Assembly: GCA_964624795.1 (NCBI GenBank)
Contig: CAZUZS010000126.1
Location: forward strand, 1 to 8,851
DNA: 8,851 bases
Source of the DNA: CAZUZS01 sp964624795
Lineage (GTDB): Bacteria > Calditrichota > Calditrichia > RBG-13-44-9
Direction of reading: 5' to 3'
Part shown: piece by piece, positions 1 to 6,206 of the stretch
Layout of the letters: the number at the start of each line of letters is the position of its first letter
How positions within the stretch are numbered: position 1 is the stretch's first letter
The notes under the pieces: generated by a model
Seen by the model: only the letters and a program-made list of their open reading frames with translations
Told to the model about the DNA's origin: nothing
Database searches by the model: none
Program-made: the position numbers and the translations under genes

Positions 1-2195
1 AGCTCGGAACGGGTTTCCACCGACCGCAGAAGCGGCGCATACTCGCCCCTGATCTTCTCCCAATCGATGCCATGCATGTTCGGATCATAGTAAAAGTCGC
101 GGTACCAGCGCCAGATTTCATTGAAAATTTGCCTGAATTCCGCCTTTCTGTCCAGCAGCATTTCCAGGCCATCCAAATTCAGCTCTCCATTTCCAACAAT
201 TTGCGGCTCCGGCGATTCCGTGTCGAGAACACCAAATGTGCTGCCGCTTCTGTAGATAAGCGCTGTTCCGTCCGGATTGACACTGAAATCGCCCACCGCA
301 TCAAGGAGAGCGGTCTCCTTCTGATCCTTCATATCATAAACTTTGATGAAATAATCCTGAACACTGCCGGGATGGAAAAATTCTTCAATGCCGGGAAACC
401 CGAACCGCTCTTTTCCCATTGCGAATATGCGATTCTTTCCGGCTAATAATTTTTTGAAAACACCCGGACCAATGGGAACGGTAAACACCCGCTGCTGAAT
501 GCCGGACAAATCGATTTGAAATTCGGCTTCTTTCTCACCGGATTCGCTGCTTTCCTCCATTTCTGCATTTTCCTCGAATGGCGGTTTCTCACCGGCTCTC
601 AACTGCATCACACACAGTTGTCCCATCTTTGTTATAATAAAATTGTCTTCGGATGGGTCGAGCGCGGGTTGGAAATGGCGGTTCGACAAGAAATAGAGGT
701 ACTTGCCTGCTTTATCAAAGACCGGCTCAAAATCATCCAACTCGCCGGCGGTTAGCTGCGTAATTTTTCCGCCCTCCAGCGAAAAGAGATAGAGAGCGCT
801 GTTTAAATTCGGTTCAACTTTTGAGTAAACAATCCACTTGCTGTCCGGCGACCAGTCGTATTGGCTGATCTCCCAGTAGAATTCGTAATCCTTCTGGTAA
901 TGGCACTGGTCCACTTCCACCACCTTTTTTGAATCGATGTCCACATACCGCAAGATGTAATCTTTATCGCCAAAAAGCAGCTTTCTGCTGTCCGGCGACC
1001 AGACCGGGTGGTAGAAATAGGTTTTGTATTTGACTGTAAGCTGAACAGGCTGAGCATCGCTGGTCAGCTCTTGTATATAAAGTTGGTACTCCCCCGTACG
1101 GTCGGAGAAATAGGCGACATATTTACCATCCGGCGAGACACGCGGATAGCGCTCACGAACTCCCTGCGAATGGGTAAGGTTTTCCCATTTACCGGATTTC
1201 TTCTCGATTTTGTAAATATCCCCGCGGGCACTTAGTACAGCCGATTTGCCGGAGGGCATCACATCAAACTCACCCGCATATTTTGACGGATTTACAAATT
1301 GCGGCCGCGTTTGCCAATTTTCCGCCGGGATTACAATGTTCAATTTGCTGGTCTTCCCATTGGCAACATCATATCGATAAATGCTCCCGGCATGTTCAAA
1401 AACTATTGATTTTCCATCGGTGCCCGGGGCATAAACGGCAAAATCGGTAAAGTTTGTTTTTTGGGTGAAACCGCCACTGTTGATATTGTAGGCCCACAAA
1501 TTAAGAATATTGGTCTTCCGGTCCGAAATAAAATAGATTTCGTTGCCTATCCACAGCGGTCGCTGATCAACCCCGGAATAATCGCTGGTTATATTGCTGA
1601 ATTTTTCGTTCACCAGATCAGCTATCCACACATCCTGCGCTTCGCCACCGTGGTAACGTTTCCAGTTGCGGAATTCCCCGGCGCGACGGTTAAATGCCAT
1701 TTTGCTGCCGTCGCTGTTGTAACTGCCCCATGCCGCACGGTCAATTGCCACACGTTGCGGGTATCCGCCTTCGAGGTTCACCGTGTAGAGATATGGACCA
1801 TAATACCCCATTTCCCTGGTGGACTCAAACAGCACCTCCTTCCCATCGTTTGTCCACCCCACTACATAATCACTTGCTCCATGGTAGGTAAGGCGCCTGG
1901 GTTCTCCTCCTTCCGCCGGTATTACATAAACATCCGGAGTACCGTCGTATTCACCGGTAAATGCAATCCATTTTCCATCCGGGGAAAAACGTGGATATGT
2001 TTCATTTCCGGGGTAGCTGGTTAGCTGCACTGCAATACTATCTCCAATGTTCACTTTCCACAAATTATCCGCATAATTGAAAACCAACAGGTTGCCATGA
2101 ATATCCGGATAATGTTCGAGGTTGGTTGGTTCGCCAAAGGCGAATGAGGCACAAACAACTGCCAAAAGAATCGAAGTTGCAAACCTTTTCAACAT
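1..2195 (-). CDS. Tricorn-like S41 peptidase, N-terminal 731 codons (C-terminus outside window)
   Basis: I translated the complement from ATG at 2195 to base 3 and found no internal stop or frameshift. Residues 1-20 are a Sec signal peptide (MLKRFATSILLAVVCASFAF), so the mature protein should be exported. Repeated PD40/WD40-like blades follow, with motifs such as RFSPDGKWIAF (about 69-79), WTNDGKEVLF (114-123), RVSPDGKYVAYFSD (352-365), WSPDSRKLLFGD (398-409) and WSPDSKWIVYS (457-467). This fits the two beta-propellers of tricorn. A Glu-rich insert at about 542-560, then IDLSGIQQRV, is usual in bacterial homologues. Residues from about 692 (EIWRWYRDFYYDPNMHGIDWE-like) begin the C1 catalytic region. 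PDZ and the catalytic Ser/Asp/Glu lie beyond the edge; family members are about 1060-1100 aa. The known family degrades oligopeptides. The start is supported by GGGGAGG 8 nt upstream. The gene lies 115 nt downstream of the ferredoxin gene on the same strand. Confidence 0.93.
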   Translation of the reverse strand, partial: MLKRFATSILLAVVCASFAFGEPTNLEHYPDIHGNLLVFNYADNLWKVNIGDSIAVQLTSYPGNETYPRFSPDGKWIAFTGEYDGTPDVYVIPAEGGEPRRLTYHGASDYVVGWTNDGKEVLFESTREMGYYGPYLYTVNLEGGYPQRVAIDRAAWGSYNSDGSKMAFNRRAGEFRNWKRYHGGEAQDVWIADLVNEKFSNITSDYSGVDQRPLWIGNEIYFISDRKTNILNLWAYNINSGGFTQKTNFTDFAVYAPGTDGKSIVFEHAGSIYRYDVANGKTSKLNIVIPAENWQTRPQFVNPSKYAGEFDVMPSGKSAVLSARGDIYKIEKKSGKWENLTHSQGVRERYPRVSPDGKYVAYFSDRTGEYQLYIQELTSDAQPVQLTVKYKTYFYHPVWSPDSRKLLFGDKDYILRYVDIDSKKVVEVDQCHYQKDYEFYWEISQYDWSPDSKWIVYSKVEPNLNSALYLFSLEGGKITQLTAGELDDFEPVFDKAGKYLYFLSNRHFQPALDPSEDNFIITKMGQLCVMQLRAGEKPPFEENAEMEESSESGEKEAEFQIDLSGIQQRVFTVPIGPGVFKKLLAGKNRIFAMGKERFGFPGIEEFFHPGSVQDYFIKVYDMKDQKETALLDAVGDFSVNPDGTALIYRSGSTFGVLDTESPEPQIVGNGELNLDGLEMLLDRKAEFRQIFNEIWRWYRDFYYDPNMHGIDWEKIRGEYAPLLRSVETRSE

Positions 2196-2310
2196 GAATG
2201 TTTCCTCCCCTTTTAAGGATTTAAGATGATGTGTAAAAGAATAGAGCGAGATTTTAGTCTTCCCTCAATCAGGCTCCCGCAAGCAGATTAGATATTTTGA
2301 GCGTAATTCT
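2196..2310 (-). promoter_or_regulatory. Intergenic leader of the tricorn-like gene, with strong Shine-Dalgarno and weak promoter candidate
   Basis: The 115 nt between the ferredoxin stop and the protease start carry a very strong ribosome site, GGGGAGG at 2204-2210, 8 nt before ATG. A sigma70-like pair, TTGAGG and TCTATT separated by 17 nt, can be read on the minus strand but is only a moderate match. I see no hairpin followed by a T-run after the ferredoxin stop, so readthrough from the upstream genes is possible. Whether the protease has its own promoter is not settled by the sequence. Confidence 0.4.
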
Positions 2311-2661
2311 CTACAACTCCTTTATTTTGATATTTGTTTGTTTGCGCATAAACGACATCAGCAGTCGGTCAATAATCTCACCTTTCAGCAGCGTTCGCTC
2401 AATAATCTCGGGTAAATCCTCAACCGCTACCTTACCATACCAGATTCCCTGGGGATAAATGACCATTGAGACGCCCTGGTTGCACGTCCCCAGGCACCCG
2501 GCTTTGTTGATTCTGACCTTATTTCTGATGGGCAATTTTTTTACTTCCTCTTTCAGCTTGCTGCGAACTTCCCGGCTTCCCTTCAGCGAGCAGGAACCCC
2601 GCGTATCGGTTTCATCCCGCTCATTCTCACAGACAAATACATGAATTTCGTAAAGGCCCAT
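2311..2661 (-). CDS. Thioredoxin-like [2Fe-2S] ferredoxin (NuoE/Aquifex Fd type)
   Basis: This 116-residue protein starts at ATG 2661, preceded by GAGG 5 nt upstream. Four cysteines, C11, C24, C56 and C60, give the spacing C-x12-C-x31-C-x3-C. In the known family (thioredoxin-fold [2Fe-2S] ferredoxins such as Aquifex Fd, related to the NuoE subunit of complex I) these bind one [2Fe-2S] cluster. The core AGCLGTCNQGVSMVIYP at 54-70 and GIWYGKV at 72-78 are typical of COG3411-type stand-alone proteins. The usual fold ends near residue 100; the last 16 residues or so (SFMRKQTNIKIKEL) are a basic tail. It is expected to be a cytoplasmic electron carrier, but the partner is not shown here. It follows the zinc-ribbon gene on the same strand after 125 nt and precedes the tricorn-like gene. 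It is unlikely to be NuoE itself, because it is short and no nuo genes adjoin. Confidence 0.9.
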   Translation of the reverse strand: MGLYEIHVFVCENERDETDTRGSCSLKGSREVRSKLKEEVKKLPIRNKVRINKAGCLGTCNQGVSMVIYPQGIWYGKVAVEDLPEIIERTLLKGEIIDRLLMSFMRKQTNIKIKEL

Positions 2662-2786
2662 TGATTCCTCAAAAAATTAATAAAAATTTCCGGATCTAAT
2701 GATTCCCGTCCCCAATCTTTGAATGTGTCGATTTCAGGAACAGGAAAATTTGTTTTTTTGACATTATCCGCGCATACTCCTCGCAA
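2662..2786 (-). other. Spacer between zinc-ribbon and ferredoxin genes; no convincing gene
   Basis: This 125-nt stretch has a GAGGAG ribosome-site-like sequence just after the zinc-ribbon stop. It could serve a 22-codon ORF (ATG at 2764, TAG ending at 2696, starting MSKKQIFLFLKS). A second frame, from TTG at 2786, stays open for 67 codons and runs into the ferredoxin gene. Neither resembles a protein I recognise strongly enough to call. I see no terminator, so the two flanking genes are probably co-transcribed. Confidence 0.3.
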
Positions 2787-3005
2787 TTAAGGTTCCGAGC
2801 AGGAATGGAAGAAACCGCATTGCGGGCAAATCATCCGGCATTTTCGAATAATCAACTTCTGGCCGCAGTTGTCACAATATTCCCAATAGTCCTGGCGGAC
2901 AATATCTGGTCTATTCTCAGCGGTCTTGCCGGTATTAATCTTAAATAACAGATGGTCCTCGTTCGGGTGTTTTTTCATCGATTTTTCCAAATCAGTTCTC
3001 CCCAA
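2787..3005 (-). CDS. Small zinc-ribbon protein with CxxC...CxxxCxxC cysteine cluster
   Basis: This is a 72-residue protein, or 63 residues if it starts at the internal ATG (residue 10, base 2978). The C-terminal 30 residues carry C44-x2-C47, C56, C60-x2-C63 and C69 in the pattern YCDNCGQKL...KCRMICPQCGFFHSCSEP. The CxxCG and CPxCGF knuckles indicate a zinc ribbon. Similar small proteins ending in ICPxCGYFxSCS occur in many bacteria without assigned function, so I give none. The first 40 residues are polar and look disordered. Two starts compete. TTG at 3005 has AGGAG 9 nt upstream. ATG at 2978 overlaps the stop of an 11-codon upstream ORF that uses the same ribosome site. It is the first gene of a left-pointing cluster with the ferredoxin, which is also a small cysteine-rich metal protein. 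I am sure it is coding and unsure of the exact start. Confidence 0.75.
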   Translation of the reverse strand: MGRTDLEKSMKKHPNEDHLLFKINTGKTAENRPDIVRQDYWEYCDNCGQKLIIRKCRMICPQCGFFHSCSEP

Positions 3006-3030
3006 TACATGACTCTCCTATTTAATCCAA

Positions 3031-3061
3031 CAAATATAAATGTCCAATGAGGTATTCCAAA
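3031..3061 (-). promoter_or_regulatory. Promoter candidate for the zinc-ribbon/ferredoxin cluster (Bacteroidota-type)
   Basis: On the minus strand, TTTG (3058-3061) and TATATTTG (3031-3038) are separated by 19 nt. This fits the TTTG-N19-TAnnTTTG consensus described for Bacteroidota sigma factors without a mismatch. The same bases also read as a sigma70-type pair, TTGGAA and TATATT with a 16-nt spacer. The predicted transcript would start near 3025, leaving a leader of about 15-20 nt with AGGAG at 3015-3019. Position and fit are good, but the element is short and AT-rich sequence produces such matches by chance. Confidence 0.5.
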
Positions 3062-3282
3062 ATAGATATTTTGTGTTTATTTAATTTTCAGCAGGAAATG
3101 CAAATGAGTACACCGAAAGATGATACCTGAATGCATATCCGAATCAATCTTTCCCACGGGCCAGTCCCGGAAATAAAACGGCTTTTTTAAACCACAAGAA
3201 GGAGAATAAAAAGGGAAAACCTTCCGGAGAATGAAGCCATGCGGCGGCGAATGTTCTCCCGGCGAAGCTTTTTAAAATGCAC

Positions 3283-3311
3283 TTGTTTAAAATTAATAAT
3301 CCAATTATTTT
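3283..3311 (+). promoter_or_regulatory. Weak promoter candidate for the acyltransferase gene
   Basis: TTGTTT (3283-3288) and TATTTT (3306-3311) are separated by exactly 17 nt in the AT-rich part of the gap, 113 nt before the start codon. Both hexamers match the sigma70 consensus only partly. A small dyad, ATGAT-CAA-ATCAT, lies just downstream (about 3318-3330) where an operator could sit. This is the best candidate I can find upstream of the gene, but it rests on pattern alone. Confidence 0.25.
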
Positions 3312-3423
3312 GTGCTCATGATCAAATCATCTATTTTGTTTCATTTTATCTTTATTCGTGAAATGAATATTAAATGGAATTTGAGTTATTCTCACAGGGA
3401 TAAAAACGCCAGGAATATTAAAG

Positions 3424-4602
3424 ATGAAAATTGAGATTATCAAATCACGTGAAGAGCTCTCCGGGAAGAAGTCTGTTTGGGATACCTTCTCTCAAACAAA
3501 TTTTCCGCAGTTGTGCAACTCTTTTTGCTGGAATAATGCCGCTATTAACAATATTTTTAAAGACTCGGACTTCCGGGTAATTTTCATGTACGACTCATCC
3601 GACCTGGCAGGAATTATTCCACTTTGTCGCACACCGACTTCCTTTATGAAAATGCCGGTCAGGAAATACCATTTCTTTGGATTAGACGAGGGAATGGCAA
3701 CCCTAATGATTCGTCCCGATTTTTTGGAAAATGGCCTGGAGCTTCTCTGGAACAATGCAGGTCAGTATCTCGACAAATTTCACCTGCTCCATCTGGGAAT
3801 AACAGATCGTCAACTCGCAAGCCTTTCGCACGTGTTGCATGATATTCAGATGAAGGGAAATCAAGTCTTTTTAAAAAAGAAAAAAAACCTGGGATTACAT
3901 GTCCAATCAAAAGATGAATTGTGGAAAGAAGTCATCAACACCAAAAGAAGGAAAGAATATAGACGAAAGGAAAATCTTTTAAAGAAAAATTTTGCTTTCG
4001 AGATGACTTTTCCCGATACGTCTGATGTGAAACAGAATTTCGAGCAGTACTGGAGCCGCTTCATCGATTTGTACGAAGCAAGCCGTAAACAGGAATCTTC
4101 CCGCTCGGTTTCGCAGCAAACGAAAGCATACGGCTTCTATCACCATTTACTAACCCGTTTTTCACAGCGAGAGAAGGTATATCTATCATTCCTGAAATTG
4201 GATGGACAAGATGCGGCTTCGGTGTGGTGGGTGGAATACCAGGGAACGCTATACGGAATTCAGACTGCGTTTGATAATAAATATTATAACTACTCTCCGG
4301 GCATGTACCTGATTCAGAATAACCTTACCAGCCTGATTGAGGCCGGATGGCAGAGTTTCAACTTCATGGGCTCGCAGAGCTATAAAAAGTTCTTCTCAAA
4401 TGTTGTAGAACATTTCGCGGATATTTATATCTTTAGCAATCGGTTATACCCGAAAATTTTAGCCAGTATTTCTCCAATTTCAAAAGCTGGTTTCGAGCGA
4501 TTCAGCCTGGATGCTGCTCGGTTCGAGGAGATACCCCAGGAGAACATAGCAGCGCAATCCAATACCGGCCATGTACCCACTGCCCATCAAAGCTCAATTT
4601 AG
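3424..4602 (+). CDS. FemAB/BioF2-like GNAT acyltransferase (Acetyltransf_6 type)
   Basis: This is a 392-residue protein without signal peptide or membrane segments, so it is expected to be cytoplasmic. The start ATG at 3424 has AGGAA 8 nt upstream. The N-terminal half (about 1-150) looks like a diverged first GNAT fold. A basic stretch, NTKRRKEYRRKENLLKK at 172-188, precedes the second fold. That fold contains VYLSFLKLDGQDAASVWWV (252-270), a YYNYSPGMYLIQNN block (287-300) and the ending GWQSFNFMGSQSYKKFF (308-324). This SPG...L...G...F.F.G...YK series marks the BioF2-like/FemAB-type acyltransferases (Pfam Acetyltransf_6). Known relatives transfer amino acids from tRNA to peptidoglycan precursors or acylate sugars and cell-surface precursors. 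The substrate here cannot be told; the gene stands alone in its direction. The last 30 residues or so are low in complexity and probably disordered. Its stop overlaps the 3' end of the opposing gene by 9 bp. Confidence 0.85.
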   Translation: MKIEIIKSREELSGKKSVWDTFSQTNFPQLCNSFCWNNAAINNIFKDSDFRVIFMYDSSDLAGIIPLCRTPTSFMKMPVRKYHFFGLDEGMATLMIRPDFLENGLELLWNNAGQYLDKFHLLHLGITDRQLASLSHVLHDIQMKGNQVFLKKKKNLGLHVQSKDELWKEVINTKRRKEYRRKENLLKKNFAFEMTFPDTSDVKQNFEQYWSRFIDLYEASRKQESSRSVSQQTKAYGFYHHLLTRFSQREKVYLSFLKLDGQDAASVWWVEYQGTLYGIQTAFDNKYYNYSPGMYLIQNNLTSLIEAGWQSFNFMGSQSYKKFFSNVVEHFADIYIFSNRLYPKILASISPISKAGFERFSLDAARFEEIPQENIAAQSNTGHVPTAHQSSI

Positions 4603-6150
4603 CATTCTGAAAATATAAGCGGTGACGAGTATGAAAATCGTGCCGCTTATTGTATTTGCAAAATTCACCACATCATTGTTGATCCAGCCAATTCCCGAAA
4701 CCGGTTGGGTGGGAAAATTCTCGCAGTGAATTCGCTTCTCTGTAATTTTATGGCACAGCGCGCAGCGATACTGAACCTGGGCGGTAGCACCAATCAGGCT
4801 GTCTACCAGGCTGCCGAACAGCCCGCCAAATGCGATGATTGCTACAAGGGCAAGTGAATTGTGGGCCAACTTCTGAGGGAAGAAAAAGCTACCGCTGAGT
4901 GCCAAAATGACCGCACCAGCGAACGCGCCGGCCAATCCCGCCACCGTAATTCCTCCCGATGTCCCGGACTCAACCGGTTTCATATTTGTAATCAGGCGCG
5001 GCCTTTGGCCTGCCAGAATGCCAATCTCGGTAGCCCAGGTATCGGCCATTGCCGAAGCCAATGCCCCAAGATAGCAAATGTGAATCGCGGGATCCGGAAA
5101 GAGGATGTAAGCGCTCATCAACAGGCCGGCCAGTCCGCCATTTGCGATCACTTGCCCGAAGTCGCGTCTGCTGCCTTTTTCAAAAATGAGATCGTAGCGC
5201 CGCTTTTTTGCTTTGCCTAATTTTGACAGCAGACTAGACAGGATAAAGAAGGTGAGGATAGGAATAGTCCAGGCCCAACCGCCAAATCCGAAAACAATTG
5301 CTGCCAACAGGAATGTCGAAACTGCTCCGCTACCGGAGAGAAAAGCCGCCCTAAAGGACATTATTGCAATTAAGAATCCCAATAGCAGACCGAGTCCGAA
5401 CCGAATAAGCTGCTGATCACCGGAGTTTAGCAAAAAATACAGAACAACGGCGCTTAATAATGGAACGCTCAGGTTATCATTCCCCTTGTCCCCCAGCGCT
5501 TCAGCAGCGGTGGCGATAATTGCTGTGAAAACCGAAATGATCAGATGTCCGGCAATAGAGTGACCGGCAATTACTCCGTTTGGCGGATATAGCAACAACA
5601 CGCAAAAAATCGAAAGCACGCTGACTATGAACATGCTAACTGATCCTTCAACGGATTTCTGATCGCGAATGAGAAAATAACGATGGGGATTGCTTGTATT
5701 ATTTCCCACAATCGCTGCCGCGGCATCCCCCACCGCCATTACCATCATGGCTGCAATGATGATAACTTTAAATTGGTACCAGAACAACAGCACCAGCACA
5801 AAAAATGAAAACGCGTAATAAACCGTGCCAAAATTATTGCGATCAATGTGAATTCCTGGCAACAGATCTTTTCGCAGCGCGATGAAATTGAAAACGGTAA
5901 AGAAAGCGGAAATCGCCAGGAGCGGAAGCGAGTTTTTGAGCAGCAAAGGTGTCAGGAGCAGAAGAAGACCCACCGCGATATGAACAATCTTACGGGTGGC
6001 CTCCTGCGACCAGTGCAGGCTTTTTCTCACCCATTCCGAGATGAGAATGAATACGGTAATCGCGCCAAATAGCACCAGCAGGTTCAGCCAGTCGCTGCCG
6101 GGAGGGATTGTAAACAGATGAGAGAAATTTATTCTTCCAGGATTTTCCAA
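4594..6150 (-). CDS. Two-domain membrane protein: SEC59/VTE5-like prenol kinase fused to DUF92 (VTE6-like)
   Basis: This is a 518-residue polytopic membrane protein. The N-terminal half (about 21-245) has the marks of the dolichol/phytol kinase and CDP-diglyceride synthetase-like family: RKIVHIAVG (53-61), GDAAAAIVGN (141-150), KSVEGS (165-170) and ALGDKGNDNLSVPLLSA (218-234). The C-terminal half (about 255-518) is DUF92, with GSGAVSTFL (273-281), SRRDFGQVIANGG (327-339), MADTWATEIG (368-377), GTSGGITVAG (396-405), CALC-x8-HC (463-476) and WINNDVVN (489-496). In plants, VTE5 phosphorylates phytol and the DUF92 protein VTE6 phosphorylates phytyl phosphate. The fusion therefore suggests prenol to prenyl diphosphate conversion, though the substrate here is inference. 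The start is TTG at 6150, because an in-frame TGA lies two codons upstream; GGAG is 12 nt before it, rather far. It follows leuS on the same strand after 109 nt. Confidence 0.88.
   Translation of the reverse strand: MENPGRINFSHLFTIPPGSDWLNLLVLFGAITVFILISEWVRKSLHWSQEATRKIVHIAVGLLLLLTPLLLKNSLPLLAISAFFTVFNFIALRKDLLPGIHIDRNNFGTVYYAFSFFVLVLLFWYQFKVIIIAAMMVMAVGDAAAAIVGNNTSNPHRYFLIRDQKSVEGSVSMFIVSVLSIFCVLLLYPPNGVIAGHSIAGHLIISVFTAIIATAAEALGDKGNDNLSVPLLSAVVLYFLLNSGDQQLIRFGLGLLLGFLIAIMSFRAAFLSGSGAVSTFLLAAIVFGFGGWAWTIPILTFFILSSLLSKLGKAKKRRYDLIFEKGSRRDFGQVIANGGLAGLLMSAYILFPDPAIHICYLGALASAMADTWATEIGILAGQRPRLITNMKPVESGTSGGITVAGLAGAFAGAVILALSGSFFFPQKLAHNSLALVAIIAFGGLFGSLVDSLIGATAQVQYRCALCHKITEKRIHCENFPTQPVSGIGWINNDVVNFANTISGTIFILVTAYIFRMLN
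4615..4650. terminator. Possible hairpin terminator at the convergent junction
   Basis: Starting 13 nt after the acyltransferase stop codon, ATAAGCGG (4615-4622) pairs perfectly with CCGCTTAT (4643-4650), and inside it ACGA pairs with TCGT around a 9-nt loop. The downstream sequence TGTATTTG is T-rich but has no true T-run. The element lies inside the last codons of the opposing membrane-protein gene, so the protein sequence constrains it as well. It is a plausible stop for rightward transcripts where two genes overlap and leave no spacer, but chance pairing is possible. Confidence 0.35.
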
Positions 6151-6206
6151 GCGTCAGGTGATCTCCGGCATGATCGGTTGGTTGGGTAGCTTAGTTGTGT
6201 CAGTTC

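Larger units (their letters stand above)
3011..3423. other. 413-bp divergent intergenic region
   Basis: This gap separates the left-pointing zinc-ribbon gene from the right-pointing acyltransferase gene. Its left end holds the promoter candidate for the zinc-ribbon cluster. The middle (about 3222-3267) is GC-rich and can fold: CTTCCGGAGAA pairs imperfectly with TTCTCCCGGCGAAG and is followed by CTTTTT, like a rightward terminator. A 40-codon ORF at 3239-3361 on the plus strand overlaps this fold and contains the twin-arginine motif SRRSFLK. From about 3270 the sequence becomes AT-rich and probably contains the acyltransferase promoter. Very short ORFs at 3099-3178 have no recognisable products. 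I see no RNA gene that I can name. Confidence 0.5.

Noticed and set aside
1461..2024. 187-codon plus-strand ORF opposite the tricorn-like gene
   Set aside because: The minus strand here translates without interruption into beta-propeller repeats, which explains the DNA. The plus-strand product shows no motif.
2151..2195. Lipoprotein signal in the tricorn-like protein (Cys at residue 15)
   Set aside because: The residue before Cys is Val and the surrounding LAVVC is not a proper lipobox. An ordinary Sec signal peptide fits better.
2696..2764. 22-codon ORF starting MSKKQIFLFLKS, like the first residues of some small glycosyltransferases
   Set aside because: It is too short for any similarity to mean much, and it stops at once with no continuation in another frame. 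I kept it only as a note in the spacer entry.
2583..2786. 67-codon TTG-started minus-strand ORF overlapping the ferredoxin start
   Set aside because: It overlaps the ferredoxin frame by 79 nt, has no recognisable domain, and its TTG has no ribosome site of its own.
3318..3330. ATGAT-CAA-ATCAT dyad as an operator
   Set aside because: Five-base arms in AT-rich sequence arise easily by chance, and no regulator gene is in view. I mention it only alongside the promoter candidate.
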